From NCBI RefSeq assembly GCF_008831285.2, contig NC_045144.1:19111716-19175715 (forward strand): DNA of 64,000 bases. Reading direction: 5' to 3'. The first letter of the stretch is position 1. Every line of letters starts with the position of its first letter. Origin of the DNA: Nymphaea colorata. Lineage: Eukaryota > Streptophyta > Magnoliopsida > Nymphaeales > Nymphaeaceae. Below, in pieces: positions 12,841-25,142 of this stretch. The position numbers and the translations under genes were made by a program. The notes beneath the pieces are model-generated. The model ran no database searches. It was not told the origin of the DNA and worked only from the letters and a program-made list of their open reading frames with translations.

Positions 12841-13177
12841 TAGGGGTGAACAATGAGTCGAGCTACTCGAGCTCGACTAGTCAAAGTTTGGCTCATGAAC
12901 AAGTTCATGCTGAGTCATTTGCTTAACAAGTCGAGCTCGAGTTCATAAGTCGACTCATTCAAATAATCGAGTCGAACTCGAGCTCAACGCGTAATGATGA
13001 ATATCAATTATATTCAAATGAGTTTGTCAAGCCTTAATCAAGTTGAGCTTGAGCTCAACACATAACTGCCGAGTCGAGGTCAAGATGCTTCACTCGAGCT
13101 ATTCTTGAGTTCAATCTGAGTCGAGCTCGAGGTTTCATTAATTAAACTGAGCTCGACTCAGCTTGTATTCACCCTTA
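12841..13177. mobile_element. TCGAGCTCGAG-type hAT-like MITE (copy A, intact ends)
   Basis: The 337-bp element starts TAGGGGTGAACA and ends TGTATTCACCCTTA, an imperfect inverted pair. It is flanked on both sides by the identical 8-mer GACCTGCT (12833-12840 and 13178-13185). An 8-bp duplication with a TAGGG/CAGGG-type terminus is characteristic of hAT transposons. It has no open reading frame for a transposase, so it must be mobilised in trans. The interior is dense in GAGCTCGAG palindromic words. Confidence 0.85.
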
Positions 13178-13984
13178 GACCTGCTGATCGTAACATAGAA
13201 ATAGATGGGCAATTTGGAGTTTGATATTGTTGCGACATCTGACTTTATGTCGGTTCGGGTTAGCTCTACTTTGCCCGGAATCGACGAAGTAATGGACTCG
13301 ACCAATAGAAGAGATCGATATGGACTTTTTTAATACAAAACTCCAATACGTCCCCTTTTTTTTTCCTTTCGTTTTCTTTTTTAGTCCAGTAGATTGGATC
13401 TTTTCGACCTCATTTTTTGTCATGTTGATCTGGATTCGGGTCAAATTTCATCTGACTCATATCTGATCTATCAAACCAACCGATTTGAACTGCGGTGGGT
13501 GGTAACTGTAGGGTCCTCATGGATGACACGTGGAGCATTCGGAGCGGCAGGATGGAACTTGATTCAAAATTCATATTTACCATCTATTACTCTCTCTCTC
13601 TCTCTCTAGATCTCTCTCTCTCTAGATCTCTTTCTCTCTCTAAGATGCATATATTTTAGGGTTAGGGGTCAAGGGGAAACATCTAGTTGATGGAGACATG
13701 AGGGATTGGCTAGATAAAGTTCAACATTTTCTGGCTAGATAAAGTTCAACAATTTCTGGCCTTATTTTGCTGTTTCAACCAAAAAAATCCATTGCCAAGC
13801 TTGACTGGCCTTTAATGGAAACCCAACTCTTTCTCCTACTTATTTCTACAGGTTGTTGCAGCCATGGATGGTCAAGATAGAGTAATAATTTGGACAATAC
13901 ATTGTCAAAATAACTCTTAAAATAATTTTTTTCTCTTTTTCATTAAATTTAAAGAAAAATAAGTTGACTCTCTCTTGCATCTCG

Positions 13985-14140
13985 GGGAGTGGAGCAATAA
14001 GGTGGTAAGCCAAAGGGGTTCCATGTTCGAATCCCATGGTCGTTGTCACATTCGTAGGTCTACCCTGTCCTCGGATTAAGCTAGAACCTTGGAGATATAA
14101 AGATATTGTCTTGAGCACTTGCCGAGCCAAAATTTTTTCC
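13985..14140 (+). mobile_element. tRNA-derived SINE-like repeat, family 3
   Basis: TGGAGCAATAAGGTGG and TGTTCGAATCCC resemble A- and B-boxes at suitable spacing, followed by a non-tRNA body and an A/T-rich tail. I could not fold it into a tRNA cloverleaf. Confidence 0.5.
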
Positions 14141-14684
14141 TTAGAAGTGCCATTATATAATTTTTAAAATTTTCACCTGAGCTGAATGTAGTTTTAATTT
14201 TTTCTAAATTGAGTGGGGTATGTCTTCAAAATAAACACTAAAAACAAGTTGACTCTTTCTTAAGAAAGAGTCTCTCTCTCTTTCTCTAGATATATATGCA
14301 TGTATCTAGAGAGAGGGAGAGAGAGAGAGCTTTTGAGTTTTAATGTTACTTATGTTTGCTAAAAATAATTTTACATGTGACACTTTATATAAAGTGGTGA
14401 TCAGAATCTCCTTTAAATGCATAAATAGTCAAGATTCTACTCATTGATACAGTATAGATATCTAATTGGAGACAACTTATCCTCTCAAACACGCATGTGC
14501 ATGCATACCCACATGTGCGCGCTTACCTTGAATACACAGCTGCCTGCGTAGACACACCGCTTGTGTGTAAATTGCATTATAATTAATACCATAGAATGTG
14601 TTTGAGAACCTCAAGTATGTGACTCGAAAGAAAAGATGTTTGGTATAGCCGACATCGTGCCAGCCGGATTCATGTATAGTGAAT

Positions 14685-14850
14685 GACTGGGAAGCCCACA
14701 TGTCGTTGTTGGTGTTGGCAGTTGTCTACATCCGCCCACCAAAATATATTTATTTTTTACATTAATAAATTCAAGTATTTTACTATTTATACATATATTA
14801 GTGTTCTTAAATTTTTGAATTCAACCAAAACTTCTAGCTCCCCCACTAGT
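14685..14850. mobile_element. fragment of the GTGGGCAGTTG repeat
   Basis: CCCACATGTCG, GTTGGCAGTTGTCTACA and the AT-rich follow-on match the copies at 3905 and 28256. Confidence 0.4.
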
Positions 14851-15150
14851 AATCCAAAATGCATAGATTTCCAGCAGCAAAATCATTGGCATTTGAATTT
14901 GAATTTAGATTAGGCCGCCCATGATCTCTACCTCTTTAGGTACATTTTTGTTGCTGCCAATATGAAGCAAAACTTTGTTCAGGGTAAGAAGTGCCTATCG
15001 TTCGTTTTTGTTGAATGAGAAGGAGAAATATTTCATCTTATCACTCAACAAGAGGGCCGAAGTCTTTTTTGTAGCACAAGAAGTTGTTGTGCCAAGAATT
15101 TGAAATGAAAATGGTCGTCCACCAACTCTTGCCATGACCTTTGTGCCAAC

Positions 15151-15642
15151 TAGGGGGTGAACATGAGCCGAGTTGAGCTTGAGTTTAGTCAGTTCGAGCT
15201 GGGCTCGACTAATGAAACCTCGAGCTCCAGAATAGCTCAACGGAAGCAGCTCGATCTCGACTCTGAAGTTACGTGTTGAGCTTGATCTCGACTCGATTAA
15301 GGCTCGACAAACTCGTTTGAATGGAATTGATATTCCTGGTTATATGTTGAGCTCGAGCTTGACTCGATTGAGGCTCGACAAACTCGTTTGAATAGAATTG
15401 ATATTCATGGTTACATGTTGAGTTCGAGCTTGACTCGATGGAGGCTCGACAAACTCGTAAACTCGTTTGAATATATCAATTTGATTAAGGTTCGAGTTCG
15501 ACTCGGTAGCTACGTATTGAGCTCGAACTCAACTCGATTATTTGAACGAGTCGACTCCTGAACTTGAGCTTGACTCGTTAAGCAAATGATTCAGCTCGAA
15601 CTCATTCACGAGCTGAGCTTTAACGAGTCGAGCTCGCCCCTA
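15151..15642. mobile_element. TCGAGCTCGAG-type hAT-like MITE (copy B, with internal tandem units)
   Basis: It starts TAGGGGGTGAACATGAG and ends CGCCCCTA, and is flanked by identical GTGCCAAC 8-mers (15143-15150 and 15643-15650). It is 155 bp longer than copy A, at least partly because of internal repetition: a 71-bp unit centred on GGCTCGACAAACTCGTTTGA begins at 15301, 15372 and 15443. No transposase is encoded. Confidence 0.85.
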
Positions 15643-15699
15643 GTGCCAACCTCATCGGAGATAGAGCCTTGGGTTTTATTAATTAAGAATGCTAGGGTA

Positions 15700-16900
15700 T
15701 AAATTCATTGTGGAAATGGGTAGATGCGGTCCCATGGCACCCAACTTAGATTTTTTCAACATAGACATTGGAGAGCATATAGATAGGTTTTCTCCAAATT
15801 TGTTTTAGCCTGATAACTGATTTTGTGCATGGGGCGGAGTGGGAGCCGGCAGGGTCTTGTAAATTTTAAAAAAATGTATTTATCCTATATAAAAATTTTG
15901 AATAATTATATATAAGCTGCTGTTAAAATTTTGAAATTATAATTCGACCCGATAAGCTTGGTTCACTAGATGGGTCTAAGAGCCCGAGCCGAGTCCAGAC
16001 GCAAACTAGCCGAGCAGCCGAGCCAATGAGCTGAGAATGGAAAATCGACGGTCTGTATTCCTTGATGCGTCCGGTATAGGGCTTTAATATGCTATAGATT
16101 GGAAGATATTAAAAATATATATACAACGTGAATATATTTCATAATGGGGTTAGTTAGTGCCTTGTATCTAGAAGGTTAAAAGTGATGCGAAAAGGATATG
16201 AAAAAAAGAAAAGGAAGGGATATGATGTCTTTGTATGGTTTTAAATATTCATTAACCCTTCTTTAATAGCAACTGCAGCAGCAACAAAGGAATAAAACAT
16301 TAGATATTAATTATAAACAAAGGAACAAAATCCTCGCATTAAGATTGGAGCGGTTGTGTCTAGAAGGAACCAAAAAAAACTTTTTAGAACAGATGGAAGA
16401 TTATTAAGGAGTTGAGAAAAAAATTAACCATACAACCCAACGTTTTATTTTTTATAGTAGAAAAAGAAAGCATAGTGCTTGGGATAAACCATTTGCTTGA
16501 ACCATAAACCTTCTAACTTGTCTCTATGGTCTCGGTATATGTCGGTTTATTTGAGATTTGAAACGATGACTGGCCGCCTATAGTCTTCTGAATCGATCCA
16601 AGTGTAGTAAAACCCTCGGATCTAATGAAATACTATCAATGCCATGGTAAAACCGTACAATCCGAGGAGGGTACACTTGACTTTTAACTTGATTTAACAA
16701 AATTGAATGAAAACTGGAAATAAGAAAACTCCAGTAAAGAAAAAGTCTTTTTTTTTTTTGTGCATACTTTTTGTTTTTAGTTATAAAAAAATGGGGGTAA
16801 TTTCCTTAATAAGAGCAACACTTCTCATAAAAACTCATACTGGTAAAATTCAATTTAGTGATAGAGAGCAATAATACAAGAGTAAAAATGAAGTTCATGA
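15700..16900. other. intergenic, no gene seen
   Basis: AT-rich DNA without a recognised element or coding frame. Confidence 0.5.
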
Positions 16901-18338
16901 GAAAGCTTCAACAGCCGCGGTGAAAGAATATGATCCAGAAAAAAACACATAAATGGCATGCATTTTCTTTCTTCTCCCTTTTCAAAATTTGAAATTCATG
17001 TGATCCACAGTGAGATGACAAAGAAGTGGAGGGGCCTCATGTCCCCAAGGTGGGAAACAAATTTGACAAGCAATGCAAGCACCAACCACACACCTATCCA
17101 CGCCTGTCATAATTATCAACACCCACAAGAAAAAAAAACACCCAGCCTTGCTGCCTTCTCCACACTAAAGCAGGCAGAGAAGAAAAGAGGGAACCCTGCT
17201 GCCCACACCTCCTCCTCTGTGGATTTCAAATTTCAAAATAAGAAACCAGACCTGCTCCCAACAATGGTGAAACTGAAAGCTTAAGAAAGATCCCTTCTTT
17301 TTCAGTACAGTCAATTCCTCAATTGGTGCTGTTCTTGACAAGCAGGGCAGGCATGGGACCTCCCCATGGGTTCCCTACACTAGAAAACAGAGAGGCCCAA
17401 CCCACAAAAACCACAGTCTTATTCATCATTTTCATATGATACAGCCACTGTAAGGAAAAGTGAGAGGATGGTACTTGTTTGTCATTTATATGGAGGCAAA
17501 CAGAGTCTGTTTTTGATGTTTGGTAGATCTTGATTATGTATGGGGATGTGGGGAGTCACTGTTCAGGGGGCTTAGAATAATCTAAAAAGTCATTTAGAAG
17601 AATAATCTAAAGTATCCGTGAGAAAGGGGGAAGAAACATGATCCTGTCCAGCGGCAAAACCACCATGAATGAATGATTCATTAGGGATTATGTGGGGAGA
17701 TGGCCCCCAAGAAACATGATCATGTCCGACTCCTTCTCCTCCACAGGAATCATTTTTTAGGATTATCAGGTGAACATGCTAGCTAATACAATGCAGCTTT
17801 GGATCTGAAAAAGTGGGGGAAAGAGAGAGAACAAGGGCAAGCAGCAACTTTGTAAAGGATTCATTTTGTCAGAATCTACTCACTCCAAACAGTTGAAGCC
17901 ATGAAAAAAGCAAACTTTGGTCCTTAAGAAAAAGAAGAGATAAAAAGAGAGATATGAACATAGAATAAAGGGAAAAGGGGAAAACCAGTATGAATGCAGA
18001 GACCTTCCCTTTCTTTCTTTTTCTTATAGAGAGATATAGAGAGGGGAAGAGGGAGAGGGAGAGGGAGAGGGAGGTGGTTCGTTCATTATTTCTGCACCTC
18101 TGCGACGTTCTGGAGTACAGCAGAAGCATAAAAGAAAAGAAACTAATAATAAAGGGGTAAAGGAGAAAGGAGGAGGGAGAAGGAGGTGGAAATGGGAGCA
18201 GTGGCAATCAAAGCTACCTGCTACCACTCTTTCACCAGCTGTACCATTGGCAGAGTGCCACGTGGGGATGTTGAGTTGCTTGTAAGAGATACATGGTGGC
18301 AATAATGGCAGCAGCAGCCATGGGAGGGAAGGAAATAA

Positions 18339-18375
<37 letters not shown>

Positions 18376-19116
18376 GAAGAAGGGGATCCATGGAATGTGG
18401 GAAAGGGCTCTTTAGGGAAGAGTATGGCAGTTAAAAGTTGATTTTTGCTGAACAGTCAAAACTCCCCTCTCCCCAAACGGTCAAAAAGGTTGTATCAGCA
18501 GAAGACAGTTAAAAATAAAAAGGCTCCGCCACACTTCTCTCTCCCTCTCTCTCTCCCCATCTTCTCTGTAATGACTCTGGGTAGATTCGGGTAGAAATCT
18601 ACTGTCTTTTTCTCTACTTGTTATCCGGGTAAAGAAAGCCTTTTCTCTCACAAGAGTAGAATTTTTAAGGCTTACTTTCTCTTTAGTAACTCGGTGGCTC
18701 CTGTCTCTCTGACTTTGGATAGAATCTCTCTCTTTAGTAACTTGGTACAAAGCTCGGCTCTCTCTGTCTTCTCCTCTCTCTCTCTCTCTCTCTCTCGCAT
18801 CTTGGTAAAACCATTGAAGTCTACCTTCTCTCTCGAGTGGCTTTTCGTACCTCCCTCCCTCTCTCTATCTAGAACCATAGATGTCTACCTTCTCTCTCTA
18901 ATAGCTTTTGGTACCTCACTCTCTTCTTCCCTCTTGCTGTTTCCTTTCTTTTTCCTTCTGCTTGCTTTTCCTATTCTTTCTTTTGAAACCCCCGGAGTTC
19001 GTCCTGATCACAGACCCTTACTGGTATAAACAAACAGTGAAAACCCATGAAAATTTAATCTTTGGAGGTCCGTCTTTTACGCAGAAAAGGACTATCTTTT
19101 TTTTTTTTCCCGCTGA
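16900..19116 (+). promoter_or_regulatory. upstream region and 5' leader of TCP20
   Basis: The composition changes here: repeats thin out and GA/CT tracts dominate, for example AG repeats at 18344-18369 and TC repeats near 18775-18796, as is common in plant promoters and leaders. A short upstream reading frame (ATG at 19047, three codons, stop at 19056-19058) lies 58 nt before the main start. The sequence AGGCCCAACC near 17392 contains GCCCA, which fits the GCCCR core bound by TCP20-type proteins and could allow self-regulation; that is inference. I could not place the transcription start or exclude a leader intron. A 108-codon frame at 16958-17284 is not recognised as a gene. Confidence 0.45.
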
Positions 19117-19914
19117 ATGGATCCCAAGGGTTCTTCAAAGGGGCCATCTCAGGAGGTGCCCAAGTTCCATCAAGCGCTGGGCCTGCCGAGGGACAACAAG
19201 ATGGAATCCAAGGATTTGCAGATAGTGGCGGCCGAGAAAGAAGAAGGAAAGAAGCAGCTCGCCCCCAAAAGAAGCTCCAACAAGGACAGGCACACAAAGG
19301 TGGATGGGAGAGGGAGGAGGATCAGGATGCCTGCTCTGTGTGCAGCCAGGATCTTTCAACTCACAAGAGAATTAGGCCACAAATCTGATGGAGAGACCAT
19401 ACAGTGGTTACTGCAGCAGGCGGAGCCATCCATTATAGCAGCCACTGGAACCGGCACCATCCCCGCCTCAGCCCTTGCAGCTGCCGGCGGCTCCATGTCT
19501 GCACAGGGGAGCTCTGTGTCTGCTGGCCTCCATCAGAAGATGGATGAGTTGGGCCATGGAGTTGGAGGTGGAAGGAGCAATTGGGCGATGACAGTGGGCA
19601 GATCTCATTCAGCTACTGGTAGTCTATGGCCTGGTGTCAGTGGTTTCACATCTGGATTTTTACACTCTTCTGCCCCTTCAACATCTAACTTGGGTTCTGA
19701 AAATATCAATTTCATACCAAGAATTGGTTTTTCTGGGTTTGAATTGCCAAGCACCCATCTTGGGCCTGTGAATCTGAGCTCAATCTTGGGTACCCACAAC
19801 CAATCTCTTCCAGGATTGGAGCTTGGGCTTTCTCCTGATGGTCATATTGGGGTACTAACCTCCCAGGCATTGAATTACTACCATCAGATGGGGCAGAACA
19901 GAGGTGGTCAAATT

Positions 19915-19946
<32 letters not shown>

Positions 19947-19950
19947 ACAG

Positions 19951-19982
<32 letters not shown>

Positions 19983-20031
19983 GCAGCAGCAGCAAACTAG
20001 TAAGGATGATTCGCAGGGATCACGACATTAG
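19117..20031 (+). CDS. TCP20: class I TCP transcription factor, TCP20 type
   Basis: Intronless gene for a 304-residue nuclear DNA-binding protein. The TCP basic helix-loop-helix domain spans about residues 51-105 ([20 protein letters not shown], then [20 protein letters not shown] and [10 protein letters not shown]). The short basic region marks class I (PCF), and Cys75 is the class I cysteine reported as redox-sensitive. After the domain, [23 protein letters not shown] and LPGLELGLS, and the KDDSQGSRH tail, follow the TCP20 branch rather than TCP9/19. TCP20 proteins bind GCCCR promoter elements and link growth, cell-cycle, ribosomal-protein and nitrate-response genes. The ATG at 19117 is the first in frame and gives the family-like N-terminus. 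Oddity: residues 267-293 are 27 consecutive glutamines encoded by mixed CAG and CAA. The ortholog name rests on remembered sequence similarity. Confidence 0.95.
19915..19995 (+). repeat. CAG/CAA polyglutamine tract in TCP20
   Basis: Twenty-seven consecutive glutamine codons, interrupted only by synonymous CAA codons, near the C-terminus of the TCP20 coding sequence. Confidence 0.95.
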
Positions 20032-23000
20032 CGAGTGTGTAGATTGCTGGTTTGAGAAGACACAAGCTGCACATATCTTTCTAAAGCAGTGGAAAGAGAC
20101 CTTGCTGATCCAGTCTTTGTTGGAATTGCCATCTATGCTGGAATCGGGCTTGTGCTTTGCTTTCTTTCCCTGCAAAGGTTTCATCAAGGTCTCAAAATAC
20201 AGGTACTTGCTTTTGCTCATTCTCTTGCTGTTGCTTGAATTATAAATAACTGATACTGGTTTATAGAATTCTCTTCCTTGAGGCTTAAATAGTTACAAAA
20301 TCCTTTTGCTTGTGTCATATTTGCAGGGGAACACTCGAAAGATGGATTGCTTCTTGAGATTGGATCTCTTTTCCCTTTTTGTCTTTGATCTTTTATGTCA
20401 AGGTGTGTTCATAAGAGCAAAAAACGGTAAAAAAAAAAAAACCATTGTTGGTTATTCGTTATCAAGTTTAGGTGGATTGGTGATTGGCTTGGTTTCAAAG
20501 AACTTAGGATTCAAGACTCAGAAGTATGCAAGTTATATAATTTTTAAGGTAGAGTTTGTAAAGTACAGAAATAATATATATTCTGTTTTGCATTTGATGT
20601 GAGTTGTACTACAAAGATCAATAAGCAGTAGTTACTTGTTTTGCCTATAAATTTGATCATCCTACCTGTGTAAACAGTTGAAGAAATCCACGATGATGGT
20701 GATCATAGAACCAAGCAGGATCTTATGCCCCAGTTACCTCTTAAAGTGCCCCTCTCTATGCTTTATGTGGAAATCTTTACCCTGATATTCTTTCCATGTC
20801 TGAGAACCATGCCAATTTGAGAGGGAACAAGGTATATCTCAATTTGCTCTCATTGCAATATCAAGTTCAGATGGAACGGTGGAAAGCAATATGAAACTTC
20901 ACTGCAGAAAAGGTGAGTTTTTATTCTTCTTCAGGTGATCAAAACCAGGTACGGTAAAACACTGTTGGTCTTGCTGGTGATGCTGAATTTCAGCAAGAAC
21001 GGATCTTGGGGCATTCGTTTCAATGGTTTTTAGTTTGAAGTCCGCATTGATTTTTCACAAGAACACTAAGCCTTGAAAATTTTTCACATTTGTTATCACA
21101 CTAAATTATTGGATTTCACAACGTTGGTTCTTCTACACTGTTATCTGCATGTTCTGGTCATCAGTAGAGCTTCATTTGTAATTGTTGAACCTTCCAGTTC
21201 ACTGAGGCGGATTTTCTACCCACATATATTTGCTTTACTAATTTCACTCTTGCTTTACTCTAAGTTTTCCTCTTTCATTTTTCTGTATCCACTCCATCAT
21301 CCAAAGAACAAATTTAGTTTTGAAAACCAATCTCATCGATGCCACTTTCTTCTTAGTACCTGACCTTTTGCCTCAAGCTTCTCCTTCTCAAGGTCAAGTT
21401 GTTTCCATCCACAGGTAACTCTGCTTCTCTACTAGAATCAGGCAACAGTACTTTCCACAATCTTTGGTTTCTAGTGGAGAACTTGATGCAATTCACACTG
21501 AAACCAAGTTGCCAACTATCATTGAGCTGACGGGGAAAATAACTATTTTTCTTTTCTGTTGTGTCATAAATTCTTGCTATTTATGGGTCTGTTCTGTTGC
21601 ACTGTCAGAGCAAATTGTTCAAAAAGGTTGCTTAAGAAATGCAGCATATAAAATTGAAACAGAACAGTTCGATTCCATTGGATTTCTTGGTCAAGTAAAC
21701 TAGTTCCTAAGCTTGTTTTCTTTAGATTGTTAGGAGTAATCTTGTGCTATCTGTTTTTTCTTCCGAACAACATGATAAACACAGTCAAATCTGTCTATGG
21801 ATTCAGCGGTTAGGTTTTTTCTCTTTTTTCAAGATTTGAGGCAAGACTGGCATTCTTTTATATCATTCCTAACTTCGAGATCATTAATATCTTTCACAGT
21901 CTATCTGTACACTGTTTGTGATAGTTTGTGCTATGCGAGCAAAGGACACTGAGCATCACCATCATGAATGAACCAGTTAAGCTTCTGGCGCTGAACCTAC
22001 CTCAGTGAAAGTAAGTGAAAGGAGAAATGTAGACATATCATGAATCACTATTTGCACACATTAGTTTTTACCACGAAGCCAAACGAATAAGTTTTCCTCT
22101 GGTTTCTTTCTTTTGCCATTTAAACCATGCCCTTCACTATTCACATTGTTGGTTTCCTGGAATAACAGTTTTTTACACGAAGAAAAACTCCAAGCTCTCG
22201 TTAAGATACAAAGTGCTTATTTTGTAATGCGAAATGAAAATGTATTCCTCCGTTTTGTAAGTTTTGGCATGCAAAAACTTACAGTTGAATGGCATCTTTC
22301 CAAAAGAAAGACATTTTACGCGCATTCGTAAGTGTGTTCGAGTGCCCAAAACTACGATGAAAAAAATGAGAAAACGAACAGTCATTTTGGGTTTATAATT
22401 GAGTTTCGCTTTCAAAGAGATAATAATGCATCATTAATCACTAATAGATTATTAAAGGTCACTGATTTGTCAAGTACTGATAAATTACCCAGAACTGGTG
22501 TCGCAATCACTTGCTGGCCTCATCACCATTTCACAGTGGTGATGATTCATTCTGGCAAATGGAGCCCACAGAAATCTCATCTGTCCAAGGATTGCTCAAA
22601 CTTAGAGATTAGTCCAGATTTCGCGCTTATCTAATGGAAAAGCAACACACATGAAAGAATGATTATGTCTCTGATCCTTGTGGATCTTGGGAATCTAAAG
22701 CTTTAGAAGTTTGCTGTCAAACTCACATGGAGTGCTTTATCTGTGAACCCACGTTTGAGTTTTTCCTGTCTGTTCTTTACTGTTCTCTTCCCTGAGGTCT
22801 TTACATTCTGCAAATTTTGTCTTCTCTCATGCAAAACATGGGGTCAGTTGCTAACCCCATGCTTGATCTTCTTTATTATGGCTTTCAGTTGCATTATCAG
22901 AATATGGGTCTAATTCTCAGCAGTTAGCTTCCTGACTTTGCCTGAGACTGATGCCTGTGCGGCTCGAATTACCGGCAGCAGATGCCGGAAATCATTCCGG

Positions 23001-24700
23001 CAGGACTAGAATCTCCGCCGACGCTGGAAACCTTCTTGAATTAACTATTGCCATTGAGTCAAGCAATGGCCATTAGAGCTTGTCATGACCTGCATTTTAA
23101 TGGAACTCTGCAGGTTGTAACTAAAACATAACTTATCTGTGGGATAGGGTAATGCTGAAGGAACAAGCAGTCAACAGCATATTATATTGGATTCTCCACA
23201 GTAGAACAAATATTGGGGAATCATATTCACATGGAGATGAAGAGGAGCTAATGATAATGTCATGTTGGTTTCCTCCATCTTTTGGTCCGTCTTGGGTTTC
23301 ATGAAAGCCAAAACGAGCAGGTGGCAGAAGGCCGGTTGTGGGTCCGACCCTCTGCACTGATTCAGATGCTTTGTTTCCCATCAGGATGTTCAGTACAGTG
23401 GAAAAAAACACGATTTTACCATGTACCCAGAGCAGCCATGGAAAGCCATCCTAACCAGCACCGTCTTAGAAAGAGAGAGAGAGCTTCTTTCTGTAGAATC
23501 ATTGAGATCTTATACGCTCTTTACCACTTTTTCTGAGAAACTCAAAGATTATGAAGCTATTGTATACTCTCTCTTTCTGTAAGATTGTTAGAAAGAGAGA
23601 GAGAGAGGGAGAGAGAACTGCGCGTTTCATGGAGACAGAATCTACGTAACTCATGGTTTAGATAAGATTTTATATATATATCGAGGAGTCAACAGTTAAT
23701 GCTGTTGGCATAGAAAACTCATCTTAAATATTCAAGAACATGAATTTTACAACGCTTTGATCAGATATTAAGATCACATCCATCTACGTAGTTGGATGGA
23801 CATCTATATATACGTATTCATAGCAACACTGGTCGAGCCGGTTGATTGGTTTCCCTCTCTAGATCTCTCTCTCTCTCTCTCTTATACACACAATATATAC
23901 GTTCGTGGATTTCTCCATCCAAACATGAACGGAAAAATCTTCCAGCTCCTCACAGCACACCATTGGCGGCCTGTTAGATAGATATTGTGATGGCTGGAGG
24001 ATTCCCATACTGAGCAAAAATCCTCTGGCTATCTGAGCTTCATCCAATCACGGCCATCCAATGCAGGCATGCCGCCTGATACACTAAGAGCTTGTGATTA
24101 AACACACCACCGGAAGCAAATGCATCGGGCCATGTGCTGTGAGAGAAAAACATTCATGGTGGTCTGCAACTCTCTGTCCCTTGGGATGCAACTATTTTAA
24201 GGGAGGGAATCGCTTGTCTCAATATATTTGGATTGCCAACTTACTTCAGGTATCCATTTATTACCTTCTGAATCATGCTGTGGTGCTCCAGATCCAAGCA
24301 CATGGGTCCCAACTGGCCCATGAGTTATCTGATATCCGTCTCTTGATCCACTTGTTCATTGTTTCATACGTAGATTTTTTGTCTTTTGTTTTTCTTTGTT
24401 ACTTTTACATCGCTTAAAGAACTTATAAAGTAAAAAATAAAAAATAAATAAATCAATCAATTTCTTCGTGAAGTTAGAACATGTTTTCATTAATTCTATA
24501 TCAATACTTTACCAATAAAATCACACCATTTTATTTTTTCAAATTTTCACAATGTATAGGCTGCTGTGGACACACATTTAATGTTTGTTTTTGCATATAT
24601 CATTAAAATAAACAAAGGGGACCTAGCATATCATATTCGAATCAGATGCAATATATTACCACATTTAACTAGATAGATACTTTACATAACTTACATATTC
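20032..24700. other. TCP20 3' flank and intergenic DNA
   Basis: The first part presumably carries the TCP20 3' untranslated region; its end was not located. No other gene is recognisable. The frames at 20306-20602, 21073-21363 and 22332-22634 are short and unlike any family I know. GA tracts occur near 23470 and 23590, and a CT tract near 23865. Confidence 0.5.
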
Positions 24701-24778
24701 GGACCTAGCGGTGGATTCGATTCGGGCCTTGATGTACAAACTTTTCATATAATCATATTTATATGTTTCTTAAAAGTC

Positions 24779-24932
24779 CTGTTTGACAAATGGAATAGTT
24801 TGTATTGTTTTATAAATCTGCCTCAATGTTCGGGCACATTCATAAAACATTTTTTTAAGGAATTCCACGAATCAACTTCAATCTTTGGGCCGAAATCATG
24901 GAACAATTACATCTATTCCATTTATCAAACGA
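24779..24932. mobile_element. short TIR element (MITE-like)
   Basis: GTTTGACAAATGGAATAG (24781-24798) is the inverted copy of 24913-24930 with one mismatch, giving 18-bp arms around an interior of about 114 bp. No clear target-site duplication was seen. Confidence 0.6.
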
Positions 24933-24938
24933 ACCCTC

Positions 24939-25142
24939 AAGATCTTGATCTCTACTTGAAGTAAGTAATTGAATCTGAATATTTGGTCTAATTATCAGAT
25001 GTATCTACCACATGATATCCGTGTCAACCTAAACATTATTAAGATCTCGATCCCTACTTGATGTAAGTAACAGAATCTGGATATTTGGTCTGATGATCAG
25101 ATGCATCTATCACATGATATCCGTCCCAACCTAAACAATAAT
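24939..25142. repeat. tandem duplication, 102-bp unit, two copies
   Basis: The segment beginning AAGATCTTGATC at 24939 recurs from 25041 (AAGATCTCGATC), including ATATTTGGTCT and CACATGATATCCGT in both. Confidence 0.9.

Noticed and set aside
13985..14060. Possible tRNA gene
   Set aside because: A- and B-box-like motifs are present but I could not form an acceptor stem or anticodon arm, so a SINE head is the better reading. The same applies near 9462, 27549 and 63560.
17869..18302. Minus-strand frames of 112 and 92 codons upstream of TCP20
   Set aside because: Composed of Ser/Leu/Phe/Pro-rich sequence from GA/CT tracts, with no domain.
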